From Polaromonas sp. P2-4 (lineage in GTDB: Bacteria > Pseudomonadota > Gammaproteobacteria > Burkholderiales > Burkholderiaceae_C): 64,000 bases of DNA. Of this stretch, positions 44,077-54,541 are shown one piece after another. Positions within the stretch are counted from its first letter, which is position 1. Each line of letters opens with the position of its first letter. Under the pieces are notes generated by a model. It did no database searches. It was not told the DNA's origin and was given only the letters and a program-made list of their open reading frames with translations. The translations under genes were made by a program, and so were the position numbers. The stretch lies in assembly GCA_024703855.1 (NCBI GenBank), contig CP087965.1, forward strand, positions 4,642,001 through 4,706,000, read 5' to 3'.

Positions 44077-44809
44077 AGCACTCCTTTCTACGCATGCCGG
44101 GCCGGTTGGGCCAAGCAGGCTTTGATTGGGTCGCCATCAAACCAAGTTATGCCGTGTCGGCCTTGTCGGTGTTGACCCTTGTTTTACGGTGCCGGGTTCG
44201 GCAGCGGATTCGGGTTGTCCCTAGGATTTTCCTGAGACTGGCGGATTCTAGTAGGCGGTCAAATAACCTGTCAATAATAACAACTTAGATTGTTATGCTG
44301 TAAATTGAATATAAAACCCTATTTTTGGGCCGAAACAGCCAAAAACCACGTTATTTGTGACTTCTTTTTGACGCGATGCAACAAGCAAGCTCGCTAGTTT
44401 CGATTTCGTTGTTTCCCGGCCCTCTGGACAAGCGCTAGCGCTGTTCGTTTCTTTGCGTCGTGTTTCAAAGAGTACGGCAATCACCGCGCGCTGCGATTGA
44501 AAATTTAGCCTTGCCTGCAAGGCTACAGAGAGGTAACCTGCAGTTGCCTGATTGATTCAGGCGCCACCGGGTAACCAACCCCGGCAAAACTGGAAGCAAT
44601 CACTTGCCTCCAACGCACTGTGAGACGATTACTCTCTCCTTTGCGAATCCCGACGGCATGAGCATTAAGCCCGCCGTCAACCCCGGTCAGTGAAGCTGAC
44701 CGGGGTTTTTCATTTTTGGGCGGGCAACAAGCCAATTAGCCCCTGTTTGTCGTCCAGTTCGCAAATAAATCATTGACCTTTGCGCTCCGGCGTTAAAAAC
44801 TCGGCGCCT
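44077..44809. other. 733-nt noncoding region with hairpins
   Basis: No credible gene is seen on either strand. The part from about 44500 to 44710 holds several short inverted repeats, including GCCTGCAAGGC at 44512 and a GACGGC (44652-44657)/GCCGTC (44673-44678) hairpin. It ends in a strong terminator for plus-strand transcripts (44679-44710), 100 nt before the DUF748 gene. This could be a small RNA or a leader attenuator. I could not match it to 6S RNA, SRP RNA, RNase P, tmRNA or a common riboswitch. Confidence 0.45.
44679..44710 (+). terminator. rho-independent terminator
   Basis: CCCCGGTCAG (44681-44690), a 5-nt loop, CTGACCGGGG (44696-44705), then TTTTT. It is a perfect 10-bp stem in a region with no upstream coding sequence on this strand. 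Confidence 0.8.
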
Positions 44810-47800
44810 ATGAAAAGTACGACAAGCAATGATGTAAAGAACAAAGGGTTGATTTTTGGGAGGGCTTTTGCGGCAAGGGCTACCTCGGTGGCCAAGTCAC
44901 CGCAGTGGCATCGCCGTGCGGCTTGGGCCATAGGAGGGCTGCTGCTGCTTTGGGCGCTGGCCTGGGCGGTCGTGCCGTCCATTCTGAAGTCGCAACTGGA
45001 AAAGATCGCCTCTGAAAAGCTGGGTCGTCAGGTCACGGTGGGGGCGGTTGACTTTCAGCCCTGGTCGCTGGAGCTGACGCTCAATGACCTGGCGATTGCC
45101 AAAATTGCCAAAAACCGCCCGGCAGCAAATCAAGCCAATCCAGGCCCCACTGCCCCAGACGGTGCCCAGCTCAAAATCAAGCGCATCTATATAGATGCAG
45201 AGCTGGCGTCCCTGCTGCGGTTGGCGCCTGTGGCCGACGCCATTCAGGTGGAAGACCCTGTGCTGTCGCTGACCCATCTGGGCGAGGGGCGTTATGACAT
45301 TGACGACATCCTGGCGCGCCTCAAGACGCCTGACGATGCGCCTACCGGGGAGCTCCAGCGTTTTGCGCTCTACAACCTCGTGCTCAGCGGCGGCCAGCTG
45401 GACTTTACCGACCAGCCTGTGGGCAAGACCCATGAGCTGCGGGCGCTGAATCTTTCGGTGCCTTTTCTGAGCAATCTCAAGTCCCAGCGCGAGGTCAAAA
45501 CCGCGCCGCATCTGGCGTTCAAGCTCAATGGCAGCAGCTTTGACACCGCTGCCGAGGGCACGCCCTTCGCCCAGACCCACAAGACGGATGCCCGCATCAA
45601 GCTCAGCAGCTTTGACCTGAGCCCCTACCTGGCGTACTGGCCTGCAAGCCTGCCTTTCAAGCTGCAAAGCGCTGTGCTGCATGCCGATGTCAACGTGGCG
45701 TTTGAACAGACACCGAACACCGTGGTCAAGCTTTCGGGCGAGGTCACGGCGGACAAGTTTCGTTTGCTGGATGCGCAGAGCCCTGCCCGTGACTTGCTGG
45801 CATTTGAGCGTCTGCAGGTCAGCCTGGACGACGTGCGGCCGCTGGAGCAGTTCGTCAAACTATCAAAGGTGGAGCTCACCGCGCCCACACTGCACATCAC
45901 GCGCGACCGGGCAGGGCGCCTGAATCTGCTGCCACCCGGCGCACAAGATGCTGCAAAAAACATAGCTTCTCAAGCCCGTGCTGAAAGGGCTGAAGGCCAA
46001 AAACACTTAAATTCACAGGTTCGAACAGCCCCCAGCCCGCCCTGGACGATTCAGCTGGCCAGCATGGCGGTGCGCGGCGGGACGCTGAACTGGCTGGACG
46101 AAACCCTGCCATCGCCCGCGCAGATCAGGCTGACGGGGCTGGCGCTGGATGCCTCGGCCATTGCCATGCCGTTTACCGCCACGGCGCCTTTGCAGTTCAA
46201 GGGCTCGCTGGGGCTGGAGCGAGCCGTCGCCTCATCCTCCGCTGCGCCAACGCTTTTAACCTTTACCGGCTCCGCCACCGACCAGGCCGCCCAGCTCAGC
46301 GCCACGGCCAACGCCTGGCCGCTCAATATGGCGGCCAAATACGTGGGCCAGTTTTTGCTGCCGGCCCTGAACGGCCAACTGGATGCCCAACTCGGTGTGA
46401 ACTGGCAGGCCGCCAGCGCAGGTAAGGCACAGACGCTGCAAATCACCGCCCTGCAGATTGCGCTGCGCGACGTGCTGCTGGCGCAAGGCAAAAACTCGCT
46501 GGTGTCCGTCAAGCGGGTGGACGTGGCGGGTGTCGAGATTGATGTGCCCGGCCAGTCCTTCAAGGCCACCAACATGCAGCTGATCCAGCCCAAGGCCCAA
46601 GTCGACCGCGATGCCGACAAACGCTGGATGTATGAGCGCTGGATGGTGAGCCAGGACCTCCCGTCGGCAAGGCCCGCGCCGCCGCCTACCTCCGCCGCCA
46701 CCCAAGCCAGCGCGCCGTCCTGGGCAGTCGCCATCAATGACCTGCAGCTCGACGGCGGTGCCCTGTCGTTCTCAGACAAGGCCGGTGCCAAGCCGGTGGC
46801 TTTTGAGGTCACGGCGGTCAAGGCCCAACTGGGCGGGCTGCTGCTGGATGACAGACCTGCCAGCAAAGCGCTGGCGACAAAACCCATGCCATTGACGGCC
46901 TCGCTCAAGCTGGCAACGGGCCGGTTTGAGCCCGGCAAGCTCGACTTCAAGGGCAGCCTGGGTTTAACACCGCTACAGGCGCAGGGTCGGCTGGTGTTTG
47001 ACCGGATGCCGGTGCAGGCCTTCGAACCCTACTTTGCCGAAACGCTCAACATCGAGCTGCTGCGCGCCGACGCGAGCTTCAAGGGCCGCGTGGCTTACCG
47101 CCAGACCGCGGCCGGGCTGCAGGCGCAGGTGGTTGGCGATGTGGCGCTGGAGGAGTTCAAGGCCAATACGCTGGCCCCGAGTGAAGACCTGTTGGCCTGG
47201 AAAGCGCTCAATTTGCGCGGCCTGAATGTGGTGCTGGACCCAGCCAAAGCCACCCAGGTGGACGTGAAAGAAACGGTGCTGACCGACTTTTTTGCCCGGG
47301 TGATCGTCATGCCCGACGGCCGCATCAACCTGCAGGATTTGGTGAAACCGGCCGGGTCGACAGTTGCCTCCGCGCCTTTGTCCGCAGATGCTACTAAATT
47401 AATAGCTGGTGACGCCCGTCAATCAAGGGCAGAGCCGCAAAAAGGCTTGAAAACCGCTGAAGAAACGCCTCTGCCAGCCCCCGCGCCCATCATCAGTTTT
47501 GGCCCCATGACGCTGATCAACGGCAAGGTGTTGTTCTCTGACCGTTTCGTCAAACCCAACTACTCGGCCAACCTGAGCGACTTGACCGGCAAGCTCAGCG
47601 CTTTCTCGTCAACTCCAGCGTCAGTTTCTGCCCCGAACGTTCCCAGCATGGCCGACCTGGAGCTGCGCGGCCGGGCCGAGGGCACCGCCTCGCTGGAGAT
47701 TCTGGGCAAGCTCAACCCGCTGGCCAAGCCGCTGGCGCTCGACATCACCGGCAAGGTGCGCGAGCTGGAGTTGCCACCGCTCTCGCCCTATGCCGTGAAG

Positions 47801-48694
47801 TACGCCGGCTACGGCATCAACCGCGGCAAGCTCAGCGTTGACGTGAACTACGTGGTGCTGCCCGACGGTCGCCTGACCGCCAGCAACAAGCTCATCCTCA
47901 ACCAGCTCAGCTTTGGCGACAAGGTGGAAGGCTCCACCGCTAGCCTGCCGGTGAAGCTGGCGGTGGCCCTGCTGGCCGACCGCAACGGCGTGATTGATCT
48001 GGATTTGCCCATCAGCGGCTCGCTGAACGACCCGCAGTTCAGCCTCGGCCCCATCATCGTCAAGGTCATCATCAATGTGATCGTCAAGGCCATCACTGCC
48101 CCCTTTAGCCTGCTGGCCGGTGCGCTGGGCGGCGGTGGGGACGAACTCAGCACCGTCAGCTTTGCCGCCGGTAGCGCCCAGCTGGCGCCCGAGGCCAAGG
48201 CCGGCCTCGACAAGGTGGCCAAAGCGCTGGCTGACAGGCCCGCGCTCAAGCTCACCGTGGTGGGCACCAGCAGCGTGGAGGCCGAACGCGACGGCTTCAA
48301 GCGCGAGCGGCTCGATGAGCTGGTACGGGCCGAAAAGCGCCGCAGCACGGTGAAAGACGGCGGCACCACTGGGGCCGCGGTCAGCATCAGCCCCGCCGAA
48401 TACCCCGCCTTGCTGAAAGAGGTGTACAAACGCGCCGACATGCCCAAACCGCGCAACCTCATCGGCCTGGCCAAAGACCTGCCCGTGCCCGAGATGGAAA
48501 AGCTGCTGCTGACCGACATTAAAGTGAACGATGACGCCATGCGCGAGCTGGCCGTGCAGCGTGGCGTGGCCGTCAAAGACTACCTTGCCGCCAGAAATTT
48601 CCCGCCTGATCGGCTCTTTTTAGGCGCCGCCAAAGCCGTGCCGCCAGAGGCCAAATGGACACCGCGTGCAGAGCTGAATTTGGCGCTGCCTTAA
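44810..48694 (+). CDS. DUF748 (AsmA-like) envelope protein with two family-1 repeat insertions
   Basis: An unbroken protein of 1294 residues. An N-terminal membrane helix (AIGGLLLLWALAWAVVPSIL) is followed by AsmA/DUF748 beta-rich repeats beginning LEKIASEKLGRQVTVGAVDF. The C-terminal region has VNVIVKAITAPFSLLAGALG, then an OmpA-like part (FAAGSAQLAPEAKAGLDKVA). Large AsmA-like proteins are proposed to bridge the periplasm and carry lipids. The ATG at 44810 is preferred over a TTG 30 nt upstream. Residues about 381-401 and 861-881 come from family-1 repeats. They are read in the same frame and orientation and give related peptides (AAKNIASQARAERAEGQKHL and ATKLIAGDARQSRAEPQKGL), which suggests in-frame insertion into linkers. 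Confidence 0.87.
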   Translation: MKSTTSNDVKNKGLIFGRAFAARATSVAKSPQWHRRAAWAIGGLLLLWALAWAVVPSILKSQLEKIASEKLGRQVTVGAVDFQPWSLELTLNDLAIAKIAKNRPAANQANPGPTAPDGAQLKIKRIYIDAELASLLRLAPVADAIQVEDPVLSLTHLGEGRYDIDDILARLKTPDDAPTGELQRFALYNLVLSGGQLDFTDQPVGKTHELRALNLSVPFLSNLKSQREVKTAPHLAFKLNGSSFDTAAEGTPFAQTHKTDARIKLSSFDLSPYLAYWPASLPFKLQSAVLHADVNVAFEQTPNTVVKLSGEVTADKFRLLDAQSPARDLLAFERLQVSLDDVRPLEQFVKLSKVELTAPTLHITRDRAGRLNLLPPGAQDAAKNIASQARAERAEGQKHLNSQVRTAPSPPWTIQLASMAVRGGTLNWLDETLPSPAQIRLTGLALDASAIAMPFTATAPLQFKGSLGLERAVASSSAAPTLLTFTGSATDQAAQLSATANAWPLNMAAKYVGQFLLPALNGQLDAQLGVNWQAASAGKAQTLQITALQIALRDVLLAQGKNSLVSVKRVDVAGVEIDVPGQSFKATNMQLIQPKAQVDRDADKRWMYERWMVSQDLPSARPAPPPTSAATQASAPSWAVAINDLQLDGGALSFSDKAGAKPVAFEVTAVKAQLGGLLLDDRPASKALATKPMPLTASLKLATGRFEPGKLDFKGSLGLTPLQAQGRLVFDRMPVQAFEPYFAETLNIELLRADASFKGRVAYRQTAAGLQAQVVGDVALEEFKANTLAPSEDLLAWKALNLRGLNVVLDPAKATQVDVKETVLTDFFARVIVMPDGRINLQDLVKPAGSTVASAPLSADATKLIAGDARQSRAEPQKGLKTAEETPLPAPAPIISFGPMTLINGKVLFSDRFVKPNYSANLSDLTGKLSAFSSTPASVSAPNVPSMADLELRGRAEGTASLEILGKLNPLAKPLALDITGKVRELELPPLSPYAVKYAGYGINRGKLSVDVNYVVLPDGRLTASNKLILNQLSFGDKVEGSTASLPVKLAVALLADRNGVIDLDLPISGSLNDPQFSLGPIIVKVIINVIVKAITAPFSLLAGALGGGGDELSTVSFAAGSAQLAPEAKAGLDKVAKALADRPALKLTVVGTSSVEAERDGFKRERLDELVRAEKRRSTVKDGGTTGAAVSISPAEYPALLKEVYKRADMPKPRNLIGLAKDLPVPEMEKLLLTDIKVNDDAMRELAVQRGVAVKDYLAARNFPPDRLFLGAAKAVPPEAKWTPRAELNLALP
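45950..46010 (+). repeat. family-1 repeat, copy 4 (in DUF748 gene)
   Basis: GCTGCAAAAAACATAGCT is followed by AAGCCCGT, GGGCTGAAGGCC and an A-rich end. The first hairpin is partly decayed. It is read in frame as a Lys/Ala/Arg/Glu-rich peptide. Confidence 0.62.
47390..47453 (+). repeat. family-1 repeat, copy 5 (in DUF748 gene)
   Basis: GCTACTAAATTAATAGCTGG is followed by GACGCCCGTCAATCAAGGGC and GAGCC. It is read in the same frame as the copy at 45950. Confidence 0.7.
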
Positions 48695-48823
48695 AAACAG
48701 CGAAAATACACGCAGTGCCTTATTAAGCGGCCCTCCTTCCTCCCCCTTTATTGCTTCATCCCCTGCCGCCACTTGGCTGCCGCTCGAAGCTGTTTTTTTC
48801 GAACCGATTGTTATTAATTTTTT

Positions 48824-51653
48824 ATGCTGCGCTTTTCCATGTCCAAATCTGCCAAACCCGAAACCACACCAGTGAGCGCATCCCAGCAAGCCAAAACGGC
48901 TGAAGCCCACCCACTGGACGGCCTGACCGGTGGTGCCTTTTCAGCGCCCACGTCGGGCGAGCGCACTGCGCGCATTCTGCCAGTGGCTGGCCACCGAGCC
49001 CAGCGCAGAGCAAATGGCCGAGGTCTACAAAGACCTGGCCAACCGCGACAAGGGTGCGGCCAAGCCGCTGAAAGAAAAGCTCGACGAAGTCAAACGCAGC
49101 AAAGGCCAGGAAGCGGTGGCCGCCGAATGGGCCGAAAAGGCCCAGGGCCTCTTGGGCCTGCCCAAGCTCAACCTGGCCGATGCCCTGGCCTGGCAGCGCG
49201 ATGCCGCCAAGGCCGGTGCACCCTTGTCCAAAGAGCCACTGACCAGCCTGAAAGTGCAACTGGCCGAGCGCGTTAAAACCATTGAAGACCTGCAGCACCG
49301 CACCCAGGTGCAGCGCGAAGCCGCCGTGCTGATTGCGCAGCGCATTGAGGTGCTGTCCATCAAGCCCTGGCGCGATGCCGAGACCGCGCTGGAAACCCTG
49401 CGCACCGACGTGGCGCACTGGCAGACGCAAGCCGACGAGATCACGCAAGATGCCAATTGGGCCAGCGTGGATGCCAAATTTCCGCCATTGCTCGATGCCT
49501 GCGCGCTCAGCTGGTGGCCGTGTGGGACGCGTTTCAGGGCGCGCTGGCCGTGGCCGTGAAAGCCGCTACAGATGCTGCTGCACTGTTGCCCGCCGTGCCC
49601 GTGTGGGCCGACGAGCTGCGCGCTATGCGCGGTGTGGCGGCACCTGCAGCAACGGGCGAACATGCTGCGCGCCCGCCCAAGGTCAAACTCGACCCCGCAG
49701 TTTTGAAAGATATGCGCGAAAAGGCCGCTGCCGCCGTGCAGGAGGCGCTGTCAAAACTGGAGCACGAAGTCACCGAAGGCCATGGCAAAGCCACGCCCAA
49801 GGTGGCCGCTGATTTGCGCCACGCGCTCAAGGAACACATCCGCAACATCGACAGCAAGCTCGAAGCCGCCGCCCATGCCGCGCTGACTGCCGCGGGCGAA
49901 CTCGAAGGCTGGCAGCGCTGGCGTGCCGACCAGATCCGCGAAGAACTGGTCGTGAAAGCCGAAGCGCTGGTCGCCAAGCCCATGGGCGGGCGCAAGCAGC
50001 AGGAAGCCTTGCGCACCATGCGCGAGCAGTGGAAAACCAGCGACCAGGGCGGCACGCCCAACCACGCGCTGTGGAAGCGCTTTGACGACGCCTGCAACGA
50101 AGCCCACAAAGTGGTCGAAGTGTGGCTTGAGACCGTCAAAGAGCAGGCCGAGGCCACCAAAGCCCAGCGCCGCGCCCTGATTGACGAAGTGCTGGTCTGG
50201 GCCGAAGCCCACAAAACCAACACCGACTGGAAGCACCACATTCGCAGCCTCAATGGCTTTGTCGACAAGTGGCGCGAAGCCGGGCATCTGAGCGAAAAAG
50301 CCTTTACCGAAATCCAGCCCGTCTGGAAGGCTGCCATGGACGCGGCCGACGCGCCGCTGACCGCCGCGCGCAACGACAGCCTGGCGCGCCGCAAAGCCAT
50401 GATTGAAGAAGCCCAGGTGTTGGGTGCCGAGCCGCAGCTGCGCATTGATGCCGTCAAGGCCTTGCAGCAGCGCTGGCAGCATGAGGCGCAAGGTGTGCCG
50501 ATTGAGCGCAAGCAAGAGCAAAAACTCTGGGATGCCTTCCGCAAGCCGATAGATGACGCCTTCCAGCGCAAAACCGCCGAGCGCGAAAAATCTGCGGCAG
50601 CACTGGGCGAGTTTGACCGCATGGTGCTGGAAGCCTCCAAGGCGGTTGAAGCCGCCACCGCCAGCGGTGATGCGCAGAAGATTCACGCCGCCGCCAAAGC
50701 GCTCGAAGCCATTGTTCGTGGCCAGGTTCCTGTGCCGGCACCTGCACCCTGAAGCAGCTGCAGCGCCTGTGGTCGCTACTTCTGAATCAAATCAGCCTGT
50801 AGCCCAAGAAGAACGGGCGGAGACAGCTACAGAAACCATAGCGGAGCAGGCGCCGCCAGCAGAACCCGTGGCGGCCGAAGAGGCAGTCCCCGCTGATGCA
50901 GAAGAAGTGGCAGAAACGGTTGAAGCCGCGGAGCCAGCAGCCCCCGCCGAGCCTGCACCGCCACCCAAGCCAGCAGCCAAGCCCGTTGTGGCCATGCGCG
51001 GCGACGACCGCCCCGGCATGAAAAAGCCGAGCCCGCACCCGCCGGCCGCGGCGGTAAGTTTGGTGATCGCAAAGACTCACGCGGCCCACGTTCCAGCACC
51101 GACAACAAGTTTGAACCGCGCCGTGATGACCTGCAACAACTTCGCCGACCGGGGCGACCGTTTCAGCGACCGCCCCGCCTTCGAAGAGCGCGGCCCGCGC
51201 CTGGGCGACGCCGCCTTCCGCGCCCAGCGCGAAGCGTTTGAAGCCGCCAACATGGCGCTGAAAAAGCTCGCCATGCAGGCCCACGGCGAAGTGCTGACGC
51301 ACCTGATCACCGCCTGGGAAAAGCGCGACCCGGCTCAGCTGCCGAGCGTGCAAGACCTGGGCAAACAGGTGTCACCGGCGGTGCGCAGCCGCTGGGTGCA
51401 AGCCGTCAGCAGCCCGTCTGGTAAAGACGCGGCTGAAGCCCTGCTGCGCCTGGAAATGGCCGCCGAACTGCCCACGCCGGCCGAACACCTGAGCGCCCGC
51501 CGCATGCTGCAACTGCAATTGCTGACGAAACGCAACGCCCCGGCACCGGCAGAGACCTGGGGCGAAGACGCCGCCCAGGTGCTGGCCGCCGACTTTGATG
51601 CTGGCAACGCTCGGCGCGTGCAAAACGTGCTGAAGGTGCTGCTCAAGCGTTGA
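48824..51653 (+). CDS. DUF349 domain protein (about 5 frame breaks) with a family-1 repeat
   Basis: About 940 residues. Two or three DUF349 helical repeats are visible, with segments such as LWKRFDDACNEAHKVVEVWL, WKAAMDAADAPLTAARND and LWDAFRKPIDDAFQRKTAER, each with the Trp/Arg pattern of the family. A Pro/Ala/Glu-rich linker (around 50750-51010) contains a family-1 repeat (50775-50842). The C-terminal part ends in RRMLQLQLLTKRNAPAPAETWG. Breaks lie near 48980, 49500, 50745, 51030 and 51125. The function is unknown; DUF349 proteins are cytoplasmic and possibly RNA- or stress-related. Start ATG at 48824 or 48839. Confidence 0.78.
50775..50842 (-). repeat. family-1 repeat, copy 6 (in DUF349 gene)
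   Basis: On the minus strand GCTATGGTTTCTGTAGCTG is followed by CGCCCGTTCTTCTTGGGCTACAGGC. Against the repeat, the gene reads a Glu/Ala/Thr-rich peptide in its linker. Confidence 0.68.
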
Positions 51654-51658
51654 GCGCC

Positions 51659-52340
51659 ATGATGCCCCCGACCTGTGCGACTTGCGCCGCTGCTGCCGCT
51701 TTGCCGCAGGCGCGGTCACAGTCGCTGGGCGAAGAAATCGCCAACAGTGTCAGCCACGGCGTGGCTCTGCTGGCGGCCTTGGTGGCCGCGCCTTTTCTGG
51801 TGGTGGCCGCTGCGCAGGCGGCGACGCCGCGAATATCGTGGGGACAAGCATTTTTGCGGCGACCATGGTGCTGCTCTACCTTACGTCGATGCTGTACCAC
51901 GCGCTGCCGGCCCGGCGCACGAAAAAAGTGTTCCAGATTCTCGACCACGGTGCGATTTACCTGCTGATTGCGGGCACCTACACACCGTTTACCCTCGGCG
52001 TGCTGCGCGGGCCCTGGGGCTGGACCTTGTTCGGGCTGGTCTGGGCCATGGCCCTGGCAGGCATCATCGTCAAAGCGATGGCGGGCATACGCTACCCGCG
52101 GCTTTCCACGGTGCTCTACGTCGCGATGGGCTGGATTGTCGTGGTTGCCATCAAACCGATGTGGCAACTGATGCCCGGCTGGGGCCTGTTCTGGCTGCTG
52201 GCCGGTGGCGCGGCCTACACCCTGGGCGTGGCCTTTTTGCGACCGATGAACGGCTACGCTACGGGCATTTTGTCTGGCACCTGTTTGTGGCTGCAGGCAC
52301 CGCCTGCCACTTTATTGCGGTGCTTCAATACGCTGCGTAA
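51659..52340 (+). CDS. hemolysin III family membrane protein (2 frame breaks)
   Basis: About 227 residues with seven membrane segments (PAQR/YqfA type). The metal-site motifs are present: ANSVSHGVALLAAL, SMLYHALP, DHGAIYLLIAGTYTPF and the last histidines in WHLFVAAGTACHF. Breaks lie near 51830 and 52235 (T run); the second gives the family-like ending DERLRYGHFVWHLF. Its activity is uncertain; related proteins are proposed ceramidase-like hydrolases. It starts 5 nt after the DUF349 stop. Confidence 0.85.
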
Positions 52341-52363
52341 AAGCGCTGCCATGCTGCATTTTT

Positions 52364-52428
52364 GCTATTAAATTGATAGCTGCTTGTGCCCGTATTTATT
52401 GGGCTAGAGGCCGATTTGTTTTAAAAAA
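52364..52428 (+). repeat. family-1 repeat, copy 7 (overlaps the 3' end of mtfA)
   Basis: GCTATTAAATTGATAGCTGC, then GTGCCCGTATTTATTGGGCTAGAGGCC and an AT-rich end. This is the best-preserved copy. It supplies the stop codon and last seven or so codons of the minus-strand gene mtfA. Confidence 0.82.
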
Positions 52429-53175
52429 CTCGTCAAACAGCTCAGCCAGGGCCGCAAAGTCCTGCGCAAAGCGTTGCCGGTTCACGAAATACGCCTCACA
52501 GGTCACGGCGAAGAATTCGGCGGGTGACTCCGCTGCATAGCTATCCAGCCAGGTCGGTTCGCCGCCAAAGCGCTCGGCCATGCCCACTTTCTCGCAAAAA
52601 TCCTCGTAAGCGGGCTGCATCGCCGCCTGCCAAGCCGCGCGGGCAGCGCGTGAGGGCAGGGGGGCAACCGTTGGCCGTACCATCGCGCATGTCGATTTTG
52701 TGGATGAATTCGTGAATCACGACGTTGTAGCCCCGGTTGGCCAACTTGCCCGATGCGGCTACATCCTGCCAGCTCAGGGTCACCGGGCCGCCTGCCATGG
52801 CTTCGCCGGCCAGCACTTCGCTGTAGCGGTGCACCACGCCTGCCGCGTCAGTACGCTCGCGGCGTGCCAGCATGGCACCGGGATGGACCACGATGCCTTT
52901 GAAGTCGTCGTAATAAGCCAGACCCAGGTGCAGCACCGGCAGGCAGGCCTGCGCCGCAATCGCCACGGCCATCTCATCGGTCACGATGAGGTCGTGCGCT
53001 CCGCTGAATTCTTTTGTGCCAGAAACCGGCTGGCCAAGCGCGCAGTTGCAGTTGATCGGCTGCGGGGCGCTGGGCCAAAAGGGTAATGCGCCAGGGTGGC
53101 TTGCCACAGGGCTTGGGGAATGGCTTCGGGGCGATTGCCAAGGCGCTGAAACAGCTTGCGAAACCAGTTCGACAT
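52396..53175 (-). CDS. mtfA: MtfA-type M90 zinc peptidase (3 frame breaks)
   Basis: About 260 residues after repair. The zinc-binding motif HEFIHKIDMRDG identifies the M90 (MtfA) family, with the third ligand glutamate in ESPAEFFAVTCEAYF. The N-terminus MSNWFRKLFQRLG and LIVTDEMAVAIAAQACLPVLHLG are typical. Breaks lie near 53080, 53015 and 52675. MtfA binds the repressor Mlc in enterobacteria; here the partner is unknown. The last codons (TNRPLAQ, stop) are made by a family-1 repeat. Confidence 0.85.
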
Positions 53176-53197
53176 GCGGGGGGCGGGGACTGAGCGC

Positions 53198-53984
53198 TTA
53201 GAGCGCGATGCGCTGCAAGCCGCTGGCTGTCAGTCGCAGCACGTCGGCGCGCGGCACCGGGGCTTGGGCATCCCAGTCGCTGAGCACCACGCGCGAAAAG
53301 CCGTCGCCGAGGTCATGCTCGGCCGGTTTGTGGGTGTGGCCGTGAATCAGGGTGTGGGCCTTGGCGGCTGCCAGCCATTGGCGGGCAGCGGGGGCGTCCA
53401 CGTCGGCGTAGTGGGCCCCGGATTTTTTTCGTGCCTCGCTTTGTTGCCGCAGGCTGCGCGCAAAGGCCTGGCGCTCAGGCAAAGGCTGGGCCAGAAAAGC
53501 CTGCTGCCATTCTGGGCTGCTGCACTTGCTGGCGAAATTGCAGGTAGTCCACATCGCCCAGGCACAGCGCGTCACCGTGTGACAGCAGCCAGCGCTGGCC
53601 TTGGAAAGCCAGCACGGTCGGGTCGGCCAGCAGGGTGGTGTGGCACAGGTCCATCAAGGTCTGACCCACCAGAAAGTCGCGGTTGCCGTGCATGAAAAAG
53701 AGCGCCAGTCGCCCGGCCGTCTGGCCCAGCAGGCGGGCGCAGCGGTCTTCAAAGTTGCCGGTAGACGTTGATAAATCGGTGCTCACCGCGTCATCACCCA
53801 CCCAGACTTCAAACAGGTCACCCAAAATAAACACCGCGTCCGCCGGGGTGCTCTCCAGGTAATGCTGCCAGGCCGAGAAGGTGGCGGGCTCGCCGGCCTG
53901 CAAATGCAGATCGGAAATGAAATCGACCGTGCGCCAGGAGGGCGGAGCGTGGAGCTCCGCCATCTGGGGCACGGTCGCAGCCAT
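53198..53984 (-). CDS. lpxH: UDP-2,3-diacylglucosamine diphosphatase LpxH (1 frame break)
   Basis: About 262 residues. The metallophosphoesterase motifs are clear: DFISDLHL, ILGDLFEVWVGDD, FFMHGNRDFLVG, LLSHGDALCLGD and the final HGHTHKPAEHDL. The break lies near 53510. The enzyme makes lipid X from UDP-diacylglucosamine in lipid A synthesis. An ATG at 53984 is preferred over a TTG at 53993. ppiB lies just upstream, as in many betaproteobacteria. Confidence 0.92.
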
Positions 53985-54004
53985 GACAGACAAAAAGCTG
54001 TGGT

Positions 54005-54512
54005 TTAGAGCGCCACAGCCTTTTCGATCACCACGTCTACCAGTGGCACGTCGTCGTGAAAACCCTTGCGGCCGGTTTTGACGGCCTTGATTTTGTCAAC
54101 GACATCCATGCCCGACACCACCTTGCCAAACACGGCATAGCCCCAGCCCGAAGCGCTGGGTGCGGTGTGGTTCAAAAAGCCGTTGTTGGCCACGTTGATG
54201 AAAAACTGCGAGCTGGCCGAGTGCGGCTCATTGGTGCGCGCCATGGCCACGGTGTAGTTGTCGTTTTTTAGACCGTTGGTGGCTTCGTTCTCGATCTCGC
54301 CGTCCGTCGGCTTTTGTTTCATGCCGACTTCAAAGCCGCCGCCTTGCACCATGAAGCCGGGAATCACGCGGTGAAACACGGTGTTGGCGTAATGGCCTTT
54401 GTTGACGTAGTTCAAAAAGTTGGCGACGGTTTTGGGCGCTTTGACGGCATCGAGTTCGAGCGTGATGACGCCTGTAACCGGCAATGTGGAGTTCTACTTG
54501 AGGGTTGCTCAT
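54005..54512 (-). CDS. ppiB: cytoplasmic peptidyl-prolyl cis-trans isomerase PpiB (1 frame break)
   Basis: About 169 residues, a cyclophilin without signal peptide. The start [10 protein letters not shown] is followed by a break near 54478, then [34 protein letters not shown] and [16 protein letters not shown], which form the cyclophilin active site (Arg, Phe, Met, Gln). It lies 30 nt after ppiA. Confidence 0.92.
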
Positions 54513-54541
54513 GGTGGGTCCTGTATCAGTGAGTCAATTTA

